From assembly GCA_017893485.1 (NCBI GenBank), contig CM030363.1, forward strand, positions 108,433,073 through 108,497,072: DNA of 64,000 nt, read 5' to 3'. The translations under genes and the position numbers were made by a program. Positions within the stretch are counted from its first letter, which is position 1. Each line of letters begins with the position of its first letter. The stretch comes from Hemerocallis citrina. Lineage: Eukaryota; Streptophyta; Magnoliopsida; Asparagales; Asphodelaceae. Under the pieces are notes generated by a model that made no database searches, was not told the origin of the DNA, and saw nothing but the letters and a program-made list of their open reading frames with translations. This document shows, piece by piece, positions 34,809-46,066 of this stretch.

Positions 34809-35802
34809 TGACCCCGACATTTCTCCGTTGGACTCTTTGGAGTTCTGTCATTGTAGTTCGTTTATAGCAATTCTATATTGTTCCATTATTTGCCTAATTG
34901 TTCTAAGATTATGGTTTTTTCGCGTTGGCTTGATGCATGTTCCCTGATTGTATGGATGCAAGGTTGAGGTGGAGGATTGCTCTGTTTTGAGGGTGGAGTT
35001 TGCTTCAGTGAGCTTGTATGTTTTGTAGCAATTTTGGTCGGTTGGGAGGCATCCTCTGCCGTTTTCTTTTGGAACTGCTCCCTGACTCCGTTTCTCCTAC
35101 CCTGTTTTGCTACGTTCTCGCTGTAATCATCTTAGTTGGCCTCATGTTTGGAGGTTATGCTGAATGCTACTTGGCTTTATGCTCAATTGTATTTCGGTAT
35201 TTATTCCAGCTGTTTGATGGTTAGAATGTTCAGTGCTGATTGGTTTATTATTGTTCATCTGAGGTGTTATCTACCTGCGATGTGCTTTAAATTTTGTTGG
35301 CATTTTTTATCTGTGCTTATCGATCGGTTTGATCCGTAAATTCTGACGCATCAAGGCGTTCAATCTATTTGCTTGATTTGCGTCTTTCTTTATTTTTGTT
35401 CTTGATACTGTTCGCCAGTCTTGGCTTTGGCTTTGACTGCGGGAGCTCTAGGCTCGATTCTCCTCCGGCTGTGAAGTCTGAATTCTATCAGGTGATGGCG
35501 TATCTTTGGAGGAGGCGAGTTGGATATCGAGTACGAGCTTCAGTTTTGTCGGGCGTCTTCCTGCCTCCTACTGAGGCGCCGCAGGACGCGCGGGCAGCTC
35601 CTACCGTGATCAGAACTGTGGTTATTGTTTTGCGGCGGCTATGTCTTTTACTCTATTATTGTATTCTGTAGGCTTCTTTTGTTTCTGTAATTATTAGGGC
35701 CTAGTTTAGGCCTGTTTTACTGCTGGTAAAACCCTTTTTGTAAATTTTTGATTGATTAATGCATGGCTGGGGTCAGTTGACCCTATCCGTATCATCAAAA
35801 AA
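34809..35802 (+). other. 3' UTR of the truncated LINE
   Basis: About 1 kb, T-rich, without a supported gene. It ends GACCCTATCCGTATCATC followed by an A-run. Small frames in it (for example 35369-35671) have no recognisable domain. Confidence 0.6.
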
Positions 35803-35911
35803 AAGTACTTCTAAAAGTACCTATCCCAACCCATCCCCTAAAAGATACACCAGCTGGATTCCTTGAAAATGACAAAATTACTAATAACTTTTGCTGGGTA
35901 ATATGTATCTG

Positions 35912-36049
35912 TGTTAGATATTATAGTTCTACATTGTTTATTGTACAAGTTTTGTATTTGGTTTACTTCTATATTTAGGAGATATTGTACTCAGTTATTT
36001 CTCAATTCAATAATCAGTATTGTTTTTATCTCTCTGATTTATCTTAACA
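35912..36049 (+). repeat. 5' LTR of the 20 kb copia element
   Basis: 138 bp; the 3' two-thirds (GTTTTGTATTTGGTTTACT... onward) is nearly identical to the 3' LTR. Confidence 0.88.
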
Positions 36050-36050
36050 T

Positions 36051-36812
36051 AGTATCAGAGCCAATTATACAAATTTTCTTTTTTAAAATTTCTCCGTAAA
36101 AAATCCTCAAATCCCAACAGTCAAAAAAATAAAATAAATAAAAAACGCAGCCTGGTTTCGAAACCCTTCGTCAACAAAAGAAAGAAGAAGAAGAAGCAGC
36201 CACAGCCGTCATCCCCTACCTCTGTGCTTTCCCGAAACCCTTCGCCACCCTCCTCGTCGACCCTCCTACACCAACGCCAAAAACCAACACCTGCAACCTC
36301 CCGCCCCCTACAACCGTGGTCACCCACCTAGCAACCCCCATCTCACCGCCTTCCTCTACTCCTCGATGCCCTGTTCTCCCCTGCCTCCTTGCCGCCCTCG
36401 ACCACATCAACCACCCGAAGCCACCATCGAGCTGCCACTTTCCTATCTTCTCAAACCCTAAATCCACCATCCTACTACCTATTCCCTTCCTATCCACAAC
36501 CTCCAACCCGACCTACACCCAATCCCTGACCGAAACCCAATACCCAAACTCGACCCGTTTAACCCATTTCATTACTGTTCTTAAAAAAAAATCATTAAAA
36601 AAATCATTAAAAAAATCAAAAATCAAAAAAATCAAAAAAAAAAAATAGACAAAAAATAAAATAGAAATTATAGGTACTACTGTTTGATGGAATATCAGTC
36701 TCCCCACATATTCTCGCATACACTGACTTCCCTGCTGCAACTGCCTCTCGTTCCCTCTCCTTCACATCTCGTTCCTCCTCCAGATTCAAACAGCAGCAGC
36801 GCCACCTTTATC
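36051..36812 (+). other. Copia PBS and leader/gag remnant
   Basis: PBS AGTATCAGAGCC is at 36051-36062. The rest is leader with a Pro/Ser/Thr-rich frame on the + strand (36316-36648) that I cannot tie to gag. It is low in complexity with A-runs (36570-36660). It ends where the TRIM-like element interrupts. Confidence 0.5.
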
Positions 36813-37172
36813 CTGCCTCTCAAAAGGTGGTTAACCAATTAGGTGCTCTTGATCATAGGCAATTATATTTAATATTAATTAATCTTGCAATTTCTGATAT
36901 GGGATCAATTTTAATCCCACATCCGCACTTTTTCTCTGCGCTGATGTCACAGCAGAGAGAAGCACCTCCACTTTCGGGTGGGACCCCAATCCCATGTCAG
37001 CACGCCCCAAACGAAGCTGCTGCTCCTGCGTGGGCCTCCCCTATCATCACTCATGTGACAGCTGGCAGCAGATAGCAGCTCTGATGCCGTTCTCTATCCC
37101 TGGGCCCCACCCTCAGGTGGCAATGCCCCATACATCACCCCATAGAGCTTTCTATGGGGCAACCTCCTCCAT

Positions 37173-37176
<4 letters not shown>

Positions 37177-37236
<60 letters not shown>
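37177..37236. repeat. (TA)n microsatellite
   Basis: About 30 TA units within the left TRIM LTR. Other TA arrays in the same LTR lie at 37347-37394 and 37588-37641. The translated Ile-Tyr runs across them are not genes. Confidence 0.9.
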
Positions 37237-37347
37237 TAGATTTGCCCGTGGGTTCGTGCCTACGGCACGTCTTCAGAACGATACAGCATATAGCTCAAGT
37301 TTGAATAGTATGACAATAATTAGTTGTAAATAAAAATCCATGTTTCC

Positions 37348-37425
<78 letters not shown>

Positions 37426-37590
37426 GGAGAATAATTAAATAAATAAAGGAGTTGTTTTAGGGAAATTTGAATTTGAGTTTTAGGGGGAAACTATTGGGAG
37501 GGAAAATGTGTTTTGTGAGGTTTGATCTGGGCATTTGATTTTGGTGGAATTGAAGGAGAGCCACTTGATAGCTTTCTTTGTGTTTTATTA
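37237..37590. mobile_element. Insert within a TA microsatellite (Micron-like?)
   Basis: The left TRIM LTR differs from the right one by about 350 bp placed within its TA array. It starts ACTAGATTTGCCCGTGGG and includes GTGCCTACGGCACG, an inner TA array with a (GA)n tract (37393-37425) and then unique sequence. Flanking TA arrays on both sides resemble transposons that target TA microsatellites (Micron in rice). Autonomy, exact ends and family are unknown. Confidence 0.4.
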
Positions 37591-37595
37591 TATAA

Positions 37596-37643
<48 letters not shown>

Positions 37644-37958
37644 TAAAATTACGGGGTATTACATACAACCCCCCCCCCCCCTCTTTAAAAATCAGCATCC
37701 TCGCTGAGTACAGGGCATGTACAATCTAATGCAGGATCTTCTTTCTAGCCGATGTGGAGCGGGGGTACCCTGATTTAGCTAATTTCGGACCAGCACACTG
37801 ACTATAACTCCCTCTCAGGCATACATCTCGCCGATGTCGATGGCGTACCCTGATTCAGCTAATTCTGGGTCAACTCACTGACCACAGCTCCCTCTCAGGC
37901 ATACACCGCACCCACTCTTTTCCCACACTTTGTGTCAAAAGTCGGCTCTGATACTATT

Positions 37959-38393
37959 TGTAACGCCCTGCCCCAATACTCAGACAATTTATATATTTAT
38001 TTATTATTTATAGTACAACTGTCCACCACAAGCTGCCTCTCAAAAGGTGGTTAACCAATCAGGTGACTCTTGATCATAGGCAATTATATTTTAATATTAG
38101 TTAATCTTGCAATTTCCCGATATGGGGTCAATTTTAATCCCACATCCGCACTTTCTCTGTGCTGACATCACAGCTGAGAGAAGCACCCCCCCTCCTTTCG
38201 GGTGGGTCCCTAATCCCACGTCAGCATGCCCCAAACGGAGTTGCTGCTCCTGCGTGCCCCCCCTCCCCCCGCCATCACTCATGTGACAGCTGGTATCACA
38301 CAACAGCTCTGTTGCCGTTCTCTGTCCCTGGGCACCACCTTAGGTGGCAACACCCCATACATCACCCCCATAGAGCTTTCTATGGGGCAACCT

Positions 38394-38478
<85 letters not shown>

Positions 38479-38500
38479 CTTGAAATTACGGGTTGTTACA
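37959..38500 (-). repeat. 5' LTR of the minus-strand TRIM-like element
   Basis: 542 bp with ends TGTAACGCCC and TTGTTACA. It includes a long TA array at 38397-38474. It aligns with 36813-37663 across GCCTCTCAAAAGGTGGTTA and CCATACATCACCCC. Confidence 0.75.
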
Positions 38501-40159
38501 CCTACCTTCTCCCAGTGTCATTCATTACCCTACCCTACCTCTACTTCCGACACTGGTAGCACCGTCCTGCCCCCTATCCTGATCCAGACACCAGCAGCAT
38601 CTCCCTCCTCATTCTGCTCTCAGTCACAGCAGCACTAGTCTTATTCCTCCTCGCAGTGCTTCTTCCTTTACATCCTCGACCATGCCTGTTACTCTAGCCT
38701 TGCTGTCTCCTGCTGATTGGACTAATCTTCAACAATGCCTTACTCAGCTAGAACTCCAGCTCATGGGTCAGTCTATCAATTCTGGCTACTCTGCTCCTGC
38801 ATTCTCTGCTACTCCCGGTATGAATTCATTCTGGATTTTAGATTCTGGTGCATCACATCATCTCACTAGTAATCAGACACAGATCACCACCTGCACTGCA
38901 CTTCCCTCTCGCTCTCCATCTTTACACACAGTTGATGGCTCACCACTTCTCGTTACACATTCAGGGGCAATTAGCTCTTCCACTCTCACATTACTATATG
39001 TTCTTTATGCTCCTCATTTATCCATGAACCTTATTTCTATTAGTGCATTGTGCGATAGTAGTCTTGTCGTTATTTTTGACTCTTTCGATTGTTATATTAC
39101 TGATTCATGCACCGGCGAGGTATTTGGGCGTGCTAGTCTTCAGGGTCGTCTATATCATCTAGATTTTCTTCGTGCATATCACTCTCATTCTAGTTTTGCC
39201 GGTATTGTTTTCTCCGATGTTGATCTGTTGCCCAAACGTTTAGGTCATATTAGTGCATCTCATCTCCAGACTTTAGCCGATAGTGGTGCCCTTAGTTCTC
39301 TTACTTTTAAACATTTATCTGATTGTCAGGGTTGTCATTTGGCCAAATACATTGCACTACTCTTTAGTCACAAAAGCACTTCTCAAACCACTCATCCTTT
39401 TCAACTTGTTCATTCCAACATATGGGGACCCTCAATGTCCCTTCGTGGAAAGGCTATCTCTATTATATTGCCTTCATCGATGACTTCACTAGACATACAT
39501 GAGTTTTCTTATGCGTCAGCGATCTGAGATATCTGATATTTACTGGTTCTTTACAACTATGATTCACACTCAGTTCGGTGTGCACATCAAGAATTTCTAA
39601 TCGAACAGTGCTCGTGAGTACACTTCCACCACTATGAGATCGATCCTTCAGTCTCACGGTACCCTTTTTCAGTAATCATGCCCTTACACACATGAGCAGA
39701 ATGGTGTAGCTGAACGCAAGCATCGTCACATCCTTGAGACGGCGCGTGCTCTTTTACTCTCCTCTTCTGTTCCTCGTTCTTTTTGGGCTGAAGCTGTCAT
39801 GACGTCGTTAGTCTCATTAACATTACTTTTTCATCTGCCCTAGCTGGTACCATGCCTTATGAGGCTCTTTATCACTCACCCCTGACTACAGTATGCTCCG
39901 TACTTTTGGGTGCACCTGTTACGTCTTTCTCCCTCCTACTGAGTGCACAAAGCTCTCTACTCGTGCTGCTAAGTGTGTTCACCTAGGTCTCAGTCCTGAA
40001 CACAAAGGTTATCGTTATTTTGATCCAAGAATAAGCTACATTACTCTGCCTTATTCTTGACTACCAGTGATGTTGATTTAGTCCTTGATTATGTCTTCTG
40101 CTGGTCGGTGACCACTCCCTCCTTAGAAAGGTCGAAGTCACACATTTCTGCTCTGATCT
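38501..40159 (+). pseudogene. Copia protease-integrase region, interrupted
   Basis: The frame 38682-39527 carries the aspartic protease (FWILDSGASHHLTSN) and its flap/second half (LYAPHLSMNLISISAL). The pre-integrase domain follows, H-x-C-C type (RLGHISASHLQTLADSGAL, then CQGCHLAKYI). After a stop and frame changes the integrase core continues to about 40115 ([20 protein letters not shown] near 39690). gag zinc knuckles are missing. The region ends at the GATCT duplication of the solo LTR at 40160. Integrase continuation and RT are separated by 14 kb of later insertions. The remaining domain order (protease, integrase, RT) is copia-type. Confidence 0.85.
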
Positions 40160-40721
40160 TGTAATACCCTGATTTTTTAATTATAGAGAAATTATTTATT
40201 TTGCACGTGTTGTGCACGTGCAATATATTTTGTTTGGATTATTTTATCATAATGTGTATAATTATTTAATATATTTTTCTCAAATTATTTGTACAAAAAG
40301 CCTTCTTTAAAAGCCTTATTTGATTTAACTAAAAAGCCTTTCCTTAAAAAGCCCAAAAGCATTTTTATTTTAATTATTTTTATAAAATTATTTTGGCCCA
40401 AAAAGAAAGCCCATGAATTAATTTATTTTAATTAAACTTGTCATGTAGAAGACCTTTTTAAACAAAATTATTTTTATACAATTTTAGAATGTACAAATTT
40501 GGCCTAGTTGCATGCACGTGCACTACACGTACACGTGCAATGCACACCCACTTTGGATGGCCGGTAGCATTCTTTTTGGAGGGAAATTTTGACTTTGGGT
40601 GTGGAGAACATGGGAGTAGTTTCAAGGAAGTGGGTAGTTCTTGTAACTTCTACTTTGATCTAAACCCTTCATCCAACAACCCCCAAGACAATCTTGGCCC
40701 TCCATTCCCCTCATTTTTTAG

Positions 40722-40729
40722 TATAAATA
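40722..40729 (+). promoter_or_regulatory. TATA box in the solo LTR
   Basis: TATAAATA in TTTTTTAGTATAAATACCCCCC, about 560 bp into the LTR, where a U3/R boundary is plausible. It supports + orientation. Confidence 0.5.
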
Positions 40730-41650
40730 CCCCCCTTCTCATGGCTAATTTTTCATATGCAAAGTATAATCTCTAAGTTATAGTATTATTATTGTGTGAG
40801 TTATAAAAGATAAGAAATTGTGTGGGTTGTGTTGCTTGGAGTGGCCGGCATCACCAAGGAAGCATTCGGTTTGGAGCTTGAGGAAGCATTCGGCATTGGT
40901 TGGAGGCTTGGAGCTTGAGCGCTTTTGGCTAGGAGGAGGTGCTTTCATCTACAAGGACTCGATTGCATTTGTTTGTGTTTTCTCTCCAATTGAGGTGGGT
41001 AAAACATTTTATATTTCTAAAGTAGATCCATGCTAATTTTACACCCTTAAAGATGCATGAAAAATATTATGAAGAGCCCACTTAAATTGAGTAGTTAGCA
41101 TGTGAATTGATTGAAATGTATTGATTAACTTATATGGCTCTAGTGTTAAGATTAAATTGTGTGTAGATTACCCCATGTTTATTATTGTGAAGTTGTGATA
41201 GTGATTAAATTAAATTAAGAGTGTTGTTATTATGATTAGAGATATAATGTACACTTGTTAATTGTGATAGATGGACCTTCATGTTGATATGAATGTGGAC
41301 TATGGAAATCATATGTGATGGTTGAATTAAGAACTAATATCAGTAAATCATCTCCATGAAATTATTTAATAAAAAGACTAGTAGATTGATTATATGGCAA
41401 TGTCGAAAATACAAATTTTTGTAGTTTAATGAATTAATTTTGGACTTTTGTGTGTGAAAAATACATTTCAATAGCACCAAAAAAATTATATTATTTTACT
41501 GGTATGAACTTTTATGACTGAGGATTTAATCTGGAAGTTTTTATAAAATTTTACTAAAGTAATAAGAAGTTATGGCTTATTGAATATCGAGTTATTTTTA
41601 AAACAGTACGAAAATAATACAAATGGACTTTTATTTGGGTTAGTGACAAC

Positions 41651-41730
41651 CCGAGCCAGTGGCTCAGGTGGTTTGGACCCCGGTTGGCTTCTCTGTGTCG
41701 CACGGTTCGAATCCCAGGCCGAACACTTCT
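41651..41730 (+). other. tRNA-like module 1 (pol III A- and B-box)
   Basis: TGGCTCAGGTGG (41660-41671) fits the A-box and GGTTCGAATCC (41704-41714) the B-box, with spacing as in tRNA-derived SINE heads. The T-arm and acceptor stem do not pair well, so it is not a functional tRNA. Confidence 0.45.
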
Positions 41731-41800
41731 TTTGTTAATTTACCCTAAAAACAGTAAGCAGCGAACCTAAGGGTTATATAAACCCCAGTCACCCTATAGA

Positions 41801-41878
41801 CGTGTTCAGCAATCGGCCTAGTGGTCGGAGCTCTGTGCTGTCTTGGTGCGGCGCCTGGTTCGATTCCTGCCTTCGGCA
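41801..41878 (+). other. tRNA-like module 2 (pol III A- and B-box)
   Basis: TCGGCCTAGTGGTCGG (41813-41828) resembles an A-box and GGTTCGATTCC (41857-41867) is a good B-box. It lies about 150 bp downstream of module 1 in the same orientation. Poor stem pairing argues against a real tRNA. Confidence 0.45.
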
Positions 41879-43489
41879 TATAGGGAAAAATATTTTTTTG
41901 GGTGTTTTTGAAGTCCAAAAATTATGAAATAAATATGGTAATTCTCATAAAAATACAAGGAATTTTCTAAGAGTGATTTGGGTATTTTTAGAATGAAATA
42001 CAATATGTTTGTGAATAAAAGGCATAAATGGAGCTTTGAGTTACGAGATATACACTTGTGGATTTTATAACTTATAAAGATAAGCTATTATAAAGTAATT
42101 GGCATAAGTGCTTGTGGAGTGACATGATTTTATTTATTTTCATTATGAGTATTGTGCAAGATATGAAATATGAAGGTTGAAATGTGATTTTATGAAGTTG
42201 TATAAATTCATGTATGGTTATGCAATTAAAACCATGATTTATGAAAGAGGGAAAGAAATTGTTGGCTATAAATATGAATTGTTTTCATTATGAACTCGTG
42301 AATTAAAAGTATTCATTGTGGACTTATGAATAAAGTGTAATCATGAAAACTCGACATGGAAATTGTCAGGAGTTAAAGATTGTGAAATGAAATTTGAAAT
42401 AGAGTAGCTAAGTCTCCCCGGCATTGAGAAAAATGAATTGAATTGAAATTAGACCAAGGTTGGTCGTGTTGAAACAAATGAATAAGTCCGGTTGATGGAG
42501 AGGCTAACTCTAGTGATTATTTTGTTCATGATTTTTAAATAAAACTAAGGACTAGTACATAGTGGAGACGTGATGAAAGTAGAAGAAAAACACGAGTATG
42601 GGGGCCAACGGATAGCGGTGTGAGAGCGATTCACAGGTTGCCTGCTTGATGCGTCAAGACAGTGCGTGGGCGCTACTCCGGAATTATCGTCCCGGTGGCG
42701 ACGCTCGTGGGATGTTCGAGTGGCTATGGGTGGTGCCATTGTTCCATGGCGGAGGCTGAATTGTCCATAGGTTGCCTGCTCGATGCGTCGTGACAGTGCG
42801 TGGGATTCCCCTCCAGGCTGCCTGGACATGGGCTCATAGATCATAGGACATCTAAGACACTACCGTAGTTACAGTAGTAGTTTAAGGCATAACGGGGGAT
42901 TGAACCCTATCAAGATGAAGAACGCATAAGGGCTTGCCCTCGGACCTATGTAGTATGGGATGCATAGAATCCGAACAAGTGCGCATTAGTGTCATGTAAC
43001 ATTAATAAATGCATTAAGGATTAAGTGCACAATCACAACACGACATCAATAGGGTAGTCCCTTTAGTTTGAAATGTGACAAGTTTGTGTTTGCTAAATAT
43101 GAAATGTTAAGTTATACTATTTCCGGCAAAGCGAGGACGGCCGTGTATAATGTTCGGCGGTTGAATAAACTGACGTACCCACAGTCTTATATGCAGGTAA
43201 ATATCATGTTAAAGATTAAAGAGGATGGATGCTTAAAGATTACATTATGCTGTTGTATTTATATCAAATTGTTGTATTTTACTTCCGCTGTGCAAAAGAA
43301 AGATGTAATTATGATGTAAACTCTGATGTATGATGAAAAGTTTTTATTTCCCTGTAAAAGTGTACTAAAGAAAGTGAAAAGATCCTGTAGAACATCTCGA
43401 ATTCAGTGTATTTGGGATTCGGGGCGTTACAGATCTTCTAGCGGCTCTTGTTACCTGTACATCAGGTTATGAATTGGCATTTTCGTCAT

Positions 43490-43680
43490 CCGGTTGCAGG
43501 TTTGCCTTTTGGACATTCGGTTGCAAACTTGCCTTCCGATACCTAGTTGCAAGTTTGCCTTCTGGACCTTCGGTTGCAGAATTGCTTTTCGATATCCAGT
43601 TGTATGCTTGCCTTCCAGACATTCGGTTGCCGATTTGCCTTCCGGTATCCAGTTGCAGGTTTGCCTCTATAGATGTTTGA
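43490..43680. repeat. About 30 bp minisatellite
   Basis: Some six imperfect units such as GGTTGCAGGTTTGCCTT-TGGACATTC and GGTTGCAAACTTGCCTTCCG occur head to tail. The translated Cys/Phe-rich frames just mirror the repeat. Confidence 0.75.
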
Positions 43681-44049
43681 TTACAAACTAGTCGCCATTG
43701 GAAACGACTGCACCAAGCTTGTTAGTAAGTAAAAATGAAATACACTGAGACTGGTTCAGATATAGGGAAGATCATAATCATATGTTGGAAAGTGCTACCA
43801 TACGATTTACGACAATCCTATCTGCAAATACTAAACTCAATTTATCTGGCTGCACGCTATCTGCTAGATACTTGGTTGCAAACTCACCCTTCTAACATCC
43901 AGTTGTATCACAATTATAAGAAAGTCATTCATCCTGTAGGTAGTACATTGAATTTTTTTTTTTCCAAAATATAATATCATTCATAGATGAGTTGAACATT
44001 GAAAAATACAAGGTGGATTACATCATTCTTCAACTTTCAAAACATTTCA

Positions 44050-44700
44050 AAATATAGTTGGTCCACAAAGTATTTAACCATGCTATTGATATCAAGCTAC
44101 TCGCTTGCTGAGCATCCCCCTTGTAGTTGTGGGCAATTCGGTTTGATATGCCCAAATTTTCCACAGCTGTAACAATTCTTGGCTATTACTGTTGGGCGTT
44201 TTGACTTGAAGTGTCTGACTCTTCCGCATTCAAAAGAACTCTTGGTTGTAAGTGCTTCCTTAGGGTGTTTTCCTTTAGAATTTTTGGTAATTTCCCCAGG
44301 TGTTCCCGACTTGGTGTTTTTCTGGTGTTCCTACCAACAGCTCTGGAAGTGTGTCATATCGAATTGAAGTTGTCCTCGTTCTTCTTTTAGGCATGCAATC
44401 TGCACTCGGTAAGTGTTGATCTGCTGTTTGGCCTGGCAGATCGCCTTGTCTCTGCACTTCTTCAGTTTCCTCATTCTCAGATACAACATGGCTGTCATCT
44501 GTCGTTACACAGTTGAGTCTGGTGATGGTGGAGGTCAGTCTTCTTCATATTCAGTTTTCTATAGCACTAGCCTCATTTCTTCCTCTACTGTCATTATTCC
44601 CCTGGTAGGCATTGGTTCATCCGCTGCTACAGACACATCATTGATGAAGATATCTTCGAACACCATTCTGCAAACATAAACGAGTTTAGTCCTAGTTAGA
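44050..44700 (-). pseudogene. Gypsy gag zinc-knuckle fragment
   Basis: The minus strand encodes NCYSCGKFGHIKPNCPQ (about 44120-44178), a perfect C-x2-C-x4-H-x4-C nucleocapsid knuckle, preceded by a second, damaged one (FECGRVRHFKSKRP, near 44175-44235, with two of its cysteines lost). Upstream is an Arg/Lys/Gln-rich gag linker with stops. It is oriented with the PBS and LTR at 44.8-53 kb, 120 bp or more from the PBS. It is a remnant: the N-terminal gag and protease are not recognisable. Confidence 0.7.
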
Positions 44701-44809
44701 GAGGAATCACAGATATTTTGATTGCTCGAACTATCTGAACATAGATTTGTCTCTAACTTGGCATTTTAAGTTTTAATTTCCTAATGTGTCAGATTACAAT
44801 TTAATGTCA

Positions 44810-44823
44810 AATCTGATACCAAC
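44810..44823 (-). other. Primer binding site of the minus-strand gypsy fragment
   Basis: The complement of AATCTGATACCAAC reads GTTGGTATCAGATT, matching the TGGTATCAGA core used by tRNA-Met primed elements. It lies directly against the LTR end TGTAATGCCC. Confidence 0.65.
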
Positions 44824-46066
44824 TGTAATGCCCTAGATTCCCATTACCGGACATTCGTGACACAACCAGAATATTTGCCTTCAAATGCATCTCAACACAT
44901 TAAATAATACGGAAATTTTAAAACCTTTATTGCCAAACAAGATCATTACAACAGTAATTACAACATTTATCTTGTCTTTGAACAAGGAATACAAATTACA
45001 TAAACTTATTACAAATGTTTACAAAAATATCTAGATTCCACTTATGAAGCTATCATCTGTATTCCGAAGTGATGATCGACTGATCCCCACCGAACTTTGC
45101 TGAGATGTGCCCCGTAGCTCGAATCTTTTGCTGCACTACTCTAATATTCCGGCATCTGCTTGAATAGCAGGCATGTACACTGCCATTCTACTTGGATGCC
45201 CTGATGGTCTTGGGTTCTCCTACACTATAACCCAATATCCAGTACCTAGAAGTGGGGTACGTCAGTAATCCTACTGACACAAAGTTGATAAGAAAACAGC
45301 GATCCCCAACTAGCAGCCACAATTCTTCTTGAATGGAAAAGAAACGTGCATCATAACTTCCTAGTGTCTATGTACCATGACCTGAGGCCTAATGCAGTAT
45401 ACAGAGTACAAAACGGATGCACTTAATCTAATGTCAGCAAGACTCTTGACACACATGCATCCTATACTACATACGCCCCAGATCAAGCTGTTTCTCTAGT
45501 TTCAGGGATTCAAACCCTTGCCATGCAATGCATTCTATTATTGTACACTTCCTGTTCCTGATAATACAACATGATTGAGGAGGTATATAAAAGAAATAAT
45601 TAGGGGAGCTACCCTGTTGTCACCAATAATTGTTGCATCAGACCATCCTCAAAAGTCGTGATGAACTTACAGATATACAGCAGCATATCCATTGCGTAGA
45701 AGATCCATTATGATTCGTTCGTGTCCACCAACATAGAACATGATGGCCTCGAATGTCTAAAACCCCCTATCCGCTAGGAAATCCCATCCCGTTCTTACCA
45801 CGGTACTTCAGGAATCAACAGTGCAAGATACGCACAACAGCACGTATCCCTCATGACAAGATGAGACAATCTCGGGTTATCACCACCTAGTGCTAACTTA
45901 TAGGGAATCATCCCTGACACCAATTCGGTCTTCAAGCAAAAAAAAAGGAAAACCTAATCAATGCAGTTACTGAAAACATGCTACCACTCAAATCATACAT
46001 GGTGTCGTATCCAACAATGTTGAGTCTAACAGGTCTGTCAAAATAACAATAATCACAGGGAATCAC
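44824..46066 (-). repeat. Long gypsy LTR, first part
   Basis: It begins TGTAATGCCCTAGATTCCC (outer end in + direction, inner end in element sense). It is interrupted at 46067 by the solo LTR, and resumes at 50281. It has no gene. Confidence 0.6.

Larger units (their letters stand above)
33427..35802 (+). mobile_element. 5'-truncated L1-type LINE with 16 bp TSD
   Basis: AAGTACTTCTAAAAGT occurs at 33411-33426 and again, right after the A-run, at 35803-35818: a perfect target-site duplication. The insert begins inside ORF2 (thumb region, SDWSPMIDKVESRLS) and ends with a 1 kb 3' UTR and a short A tail (35797-35804). This is classical 5' truncation during target-primed insertion. The TSD is perfect, unlike the upstream LINE, so it is probably the younger of the two. 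Confidence 0.92.
36813..38500 (-). mobile_element. TRIM-like miniature LTR element, minus strand
   Basis: Two related terminal repeats flank only about 295 bp of non-coding DNA. The right copy (5' LTR in element sense) is 37959-38500: TGTAACGCC...GGTTGTTACA. The left copy (3' LTR) is 36813-37663, missing its first about 75 bp and enlarged by insertions in its TA tract. In element sense the PBS AATAGTATCAGAGCC lies at 37944-37958 and the polypurine tract is the complement of the C-run at 37668-37686. No gag or pol is present, so mobility depended on another element. It shares internal and LTR-end sequence with 53011-54037. Confidence 0.72.
40160..43431 (+). mobile_element. Solo LTR, 3.27 kb, with perfect TSD
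   Basis: TGTAATACCCTGA begins at 40160 and GGGGCGTTACA ends at 43431. The pentamer GATCT flanks it on both sides (40155-40159, 43432-43436). It has no PBS, polypurine tract or coding domain, so it formed by recombination between two LTRs. A TATA box TATAAATA lies at 40722-40729 on the + strand. Related in ends, but not in the body as far as I can see, to the 4.2 kb LTR family. It includes a local duplication (GGTTGCCTGCT-GATGCGTC at about 42635 and 42771) and two tRNA-like modules (see separate entries). Confidence 0.9.

Noticed and set aside
38301..38483. Ile-Tyr repeat proteins on both strands
   Set aside because: They are translations of (TA)n microsatellites and have no other content.
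41813..41878. A functional tRNA gene
   Set aside because: B-box is good, but T-arm and acceptor stems do not pair and there is no anticodon arm that I can fold.
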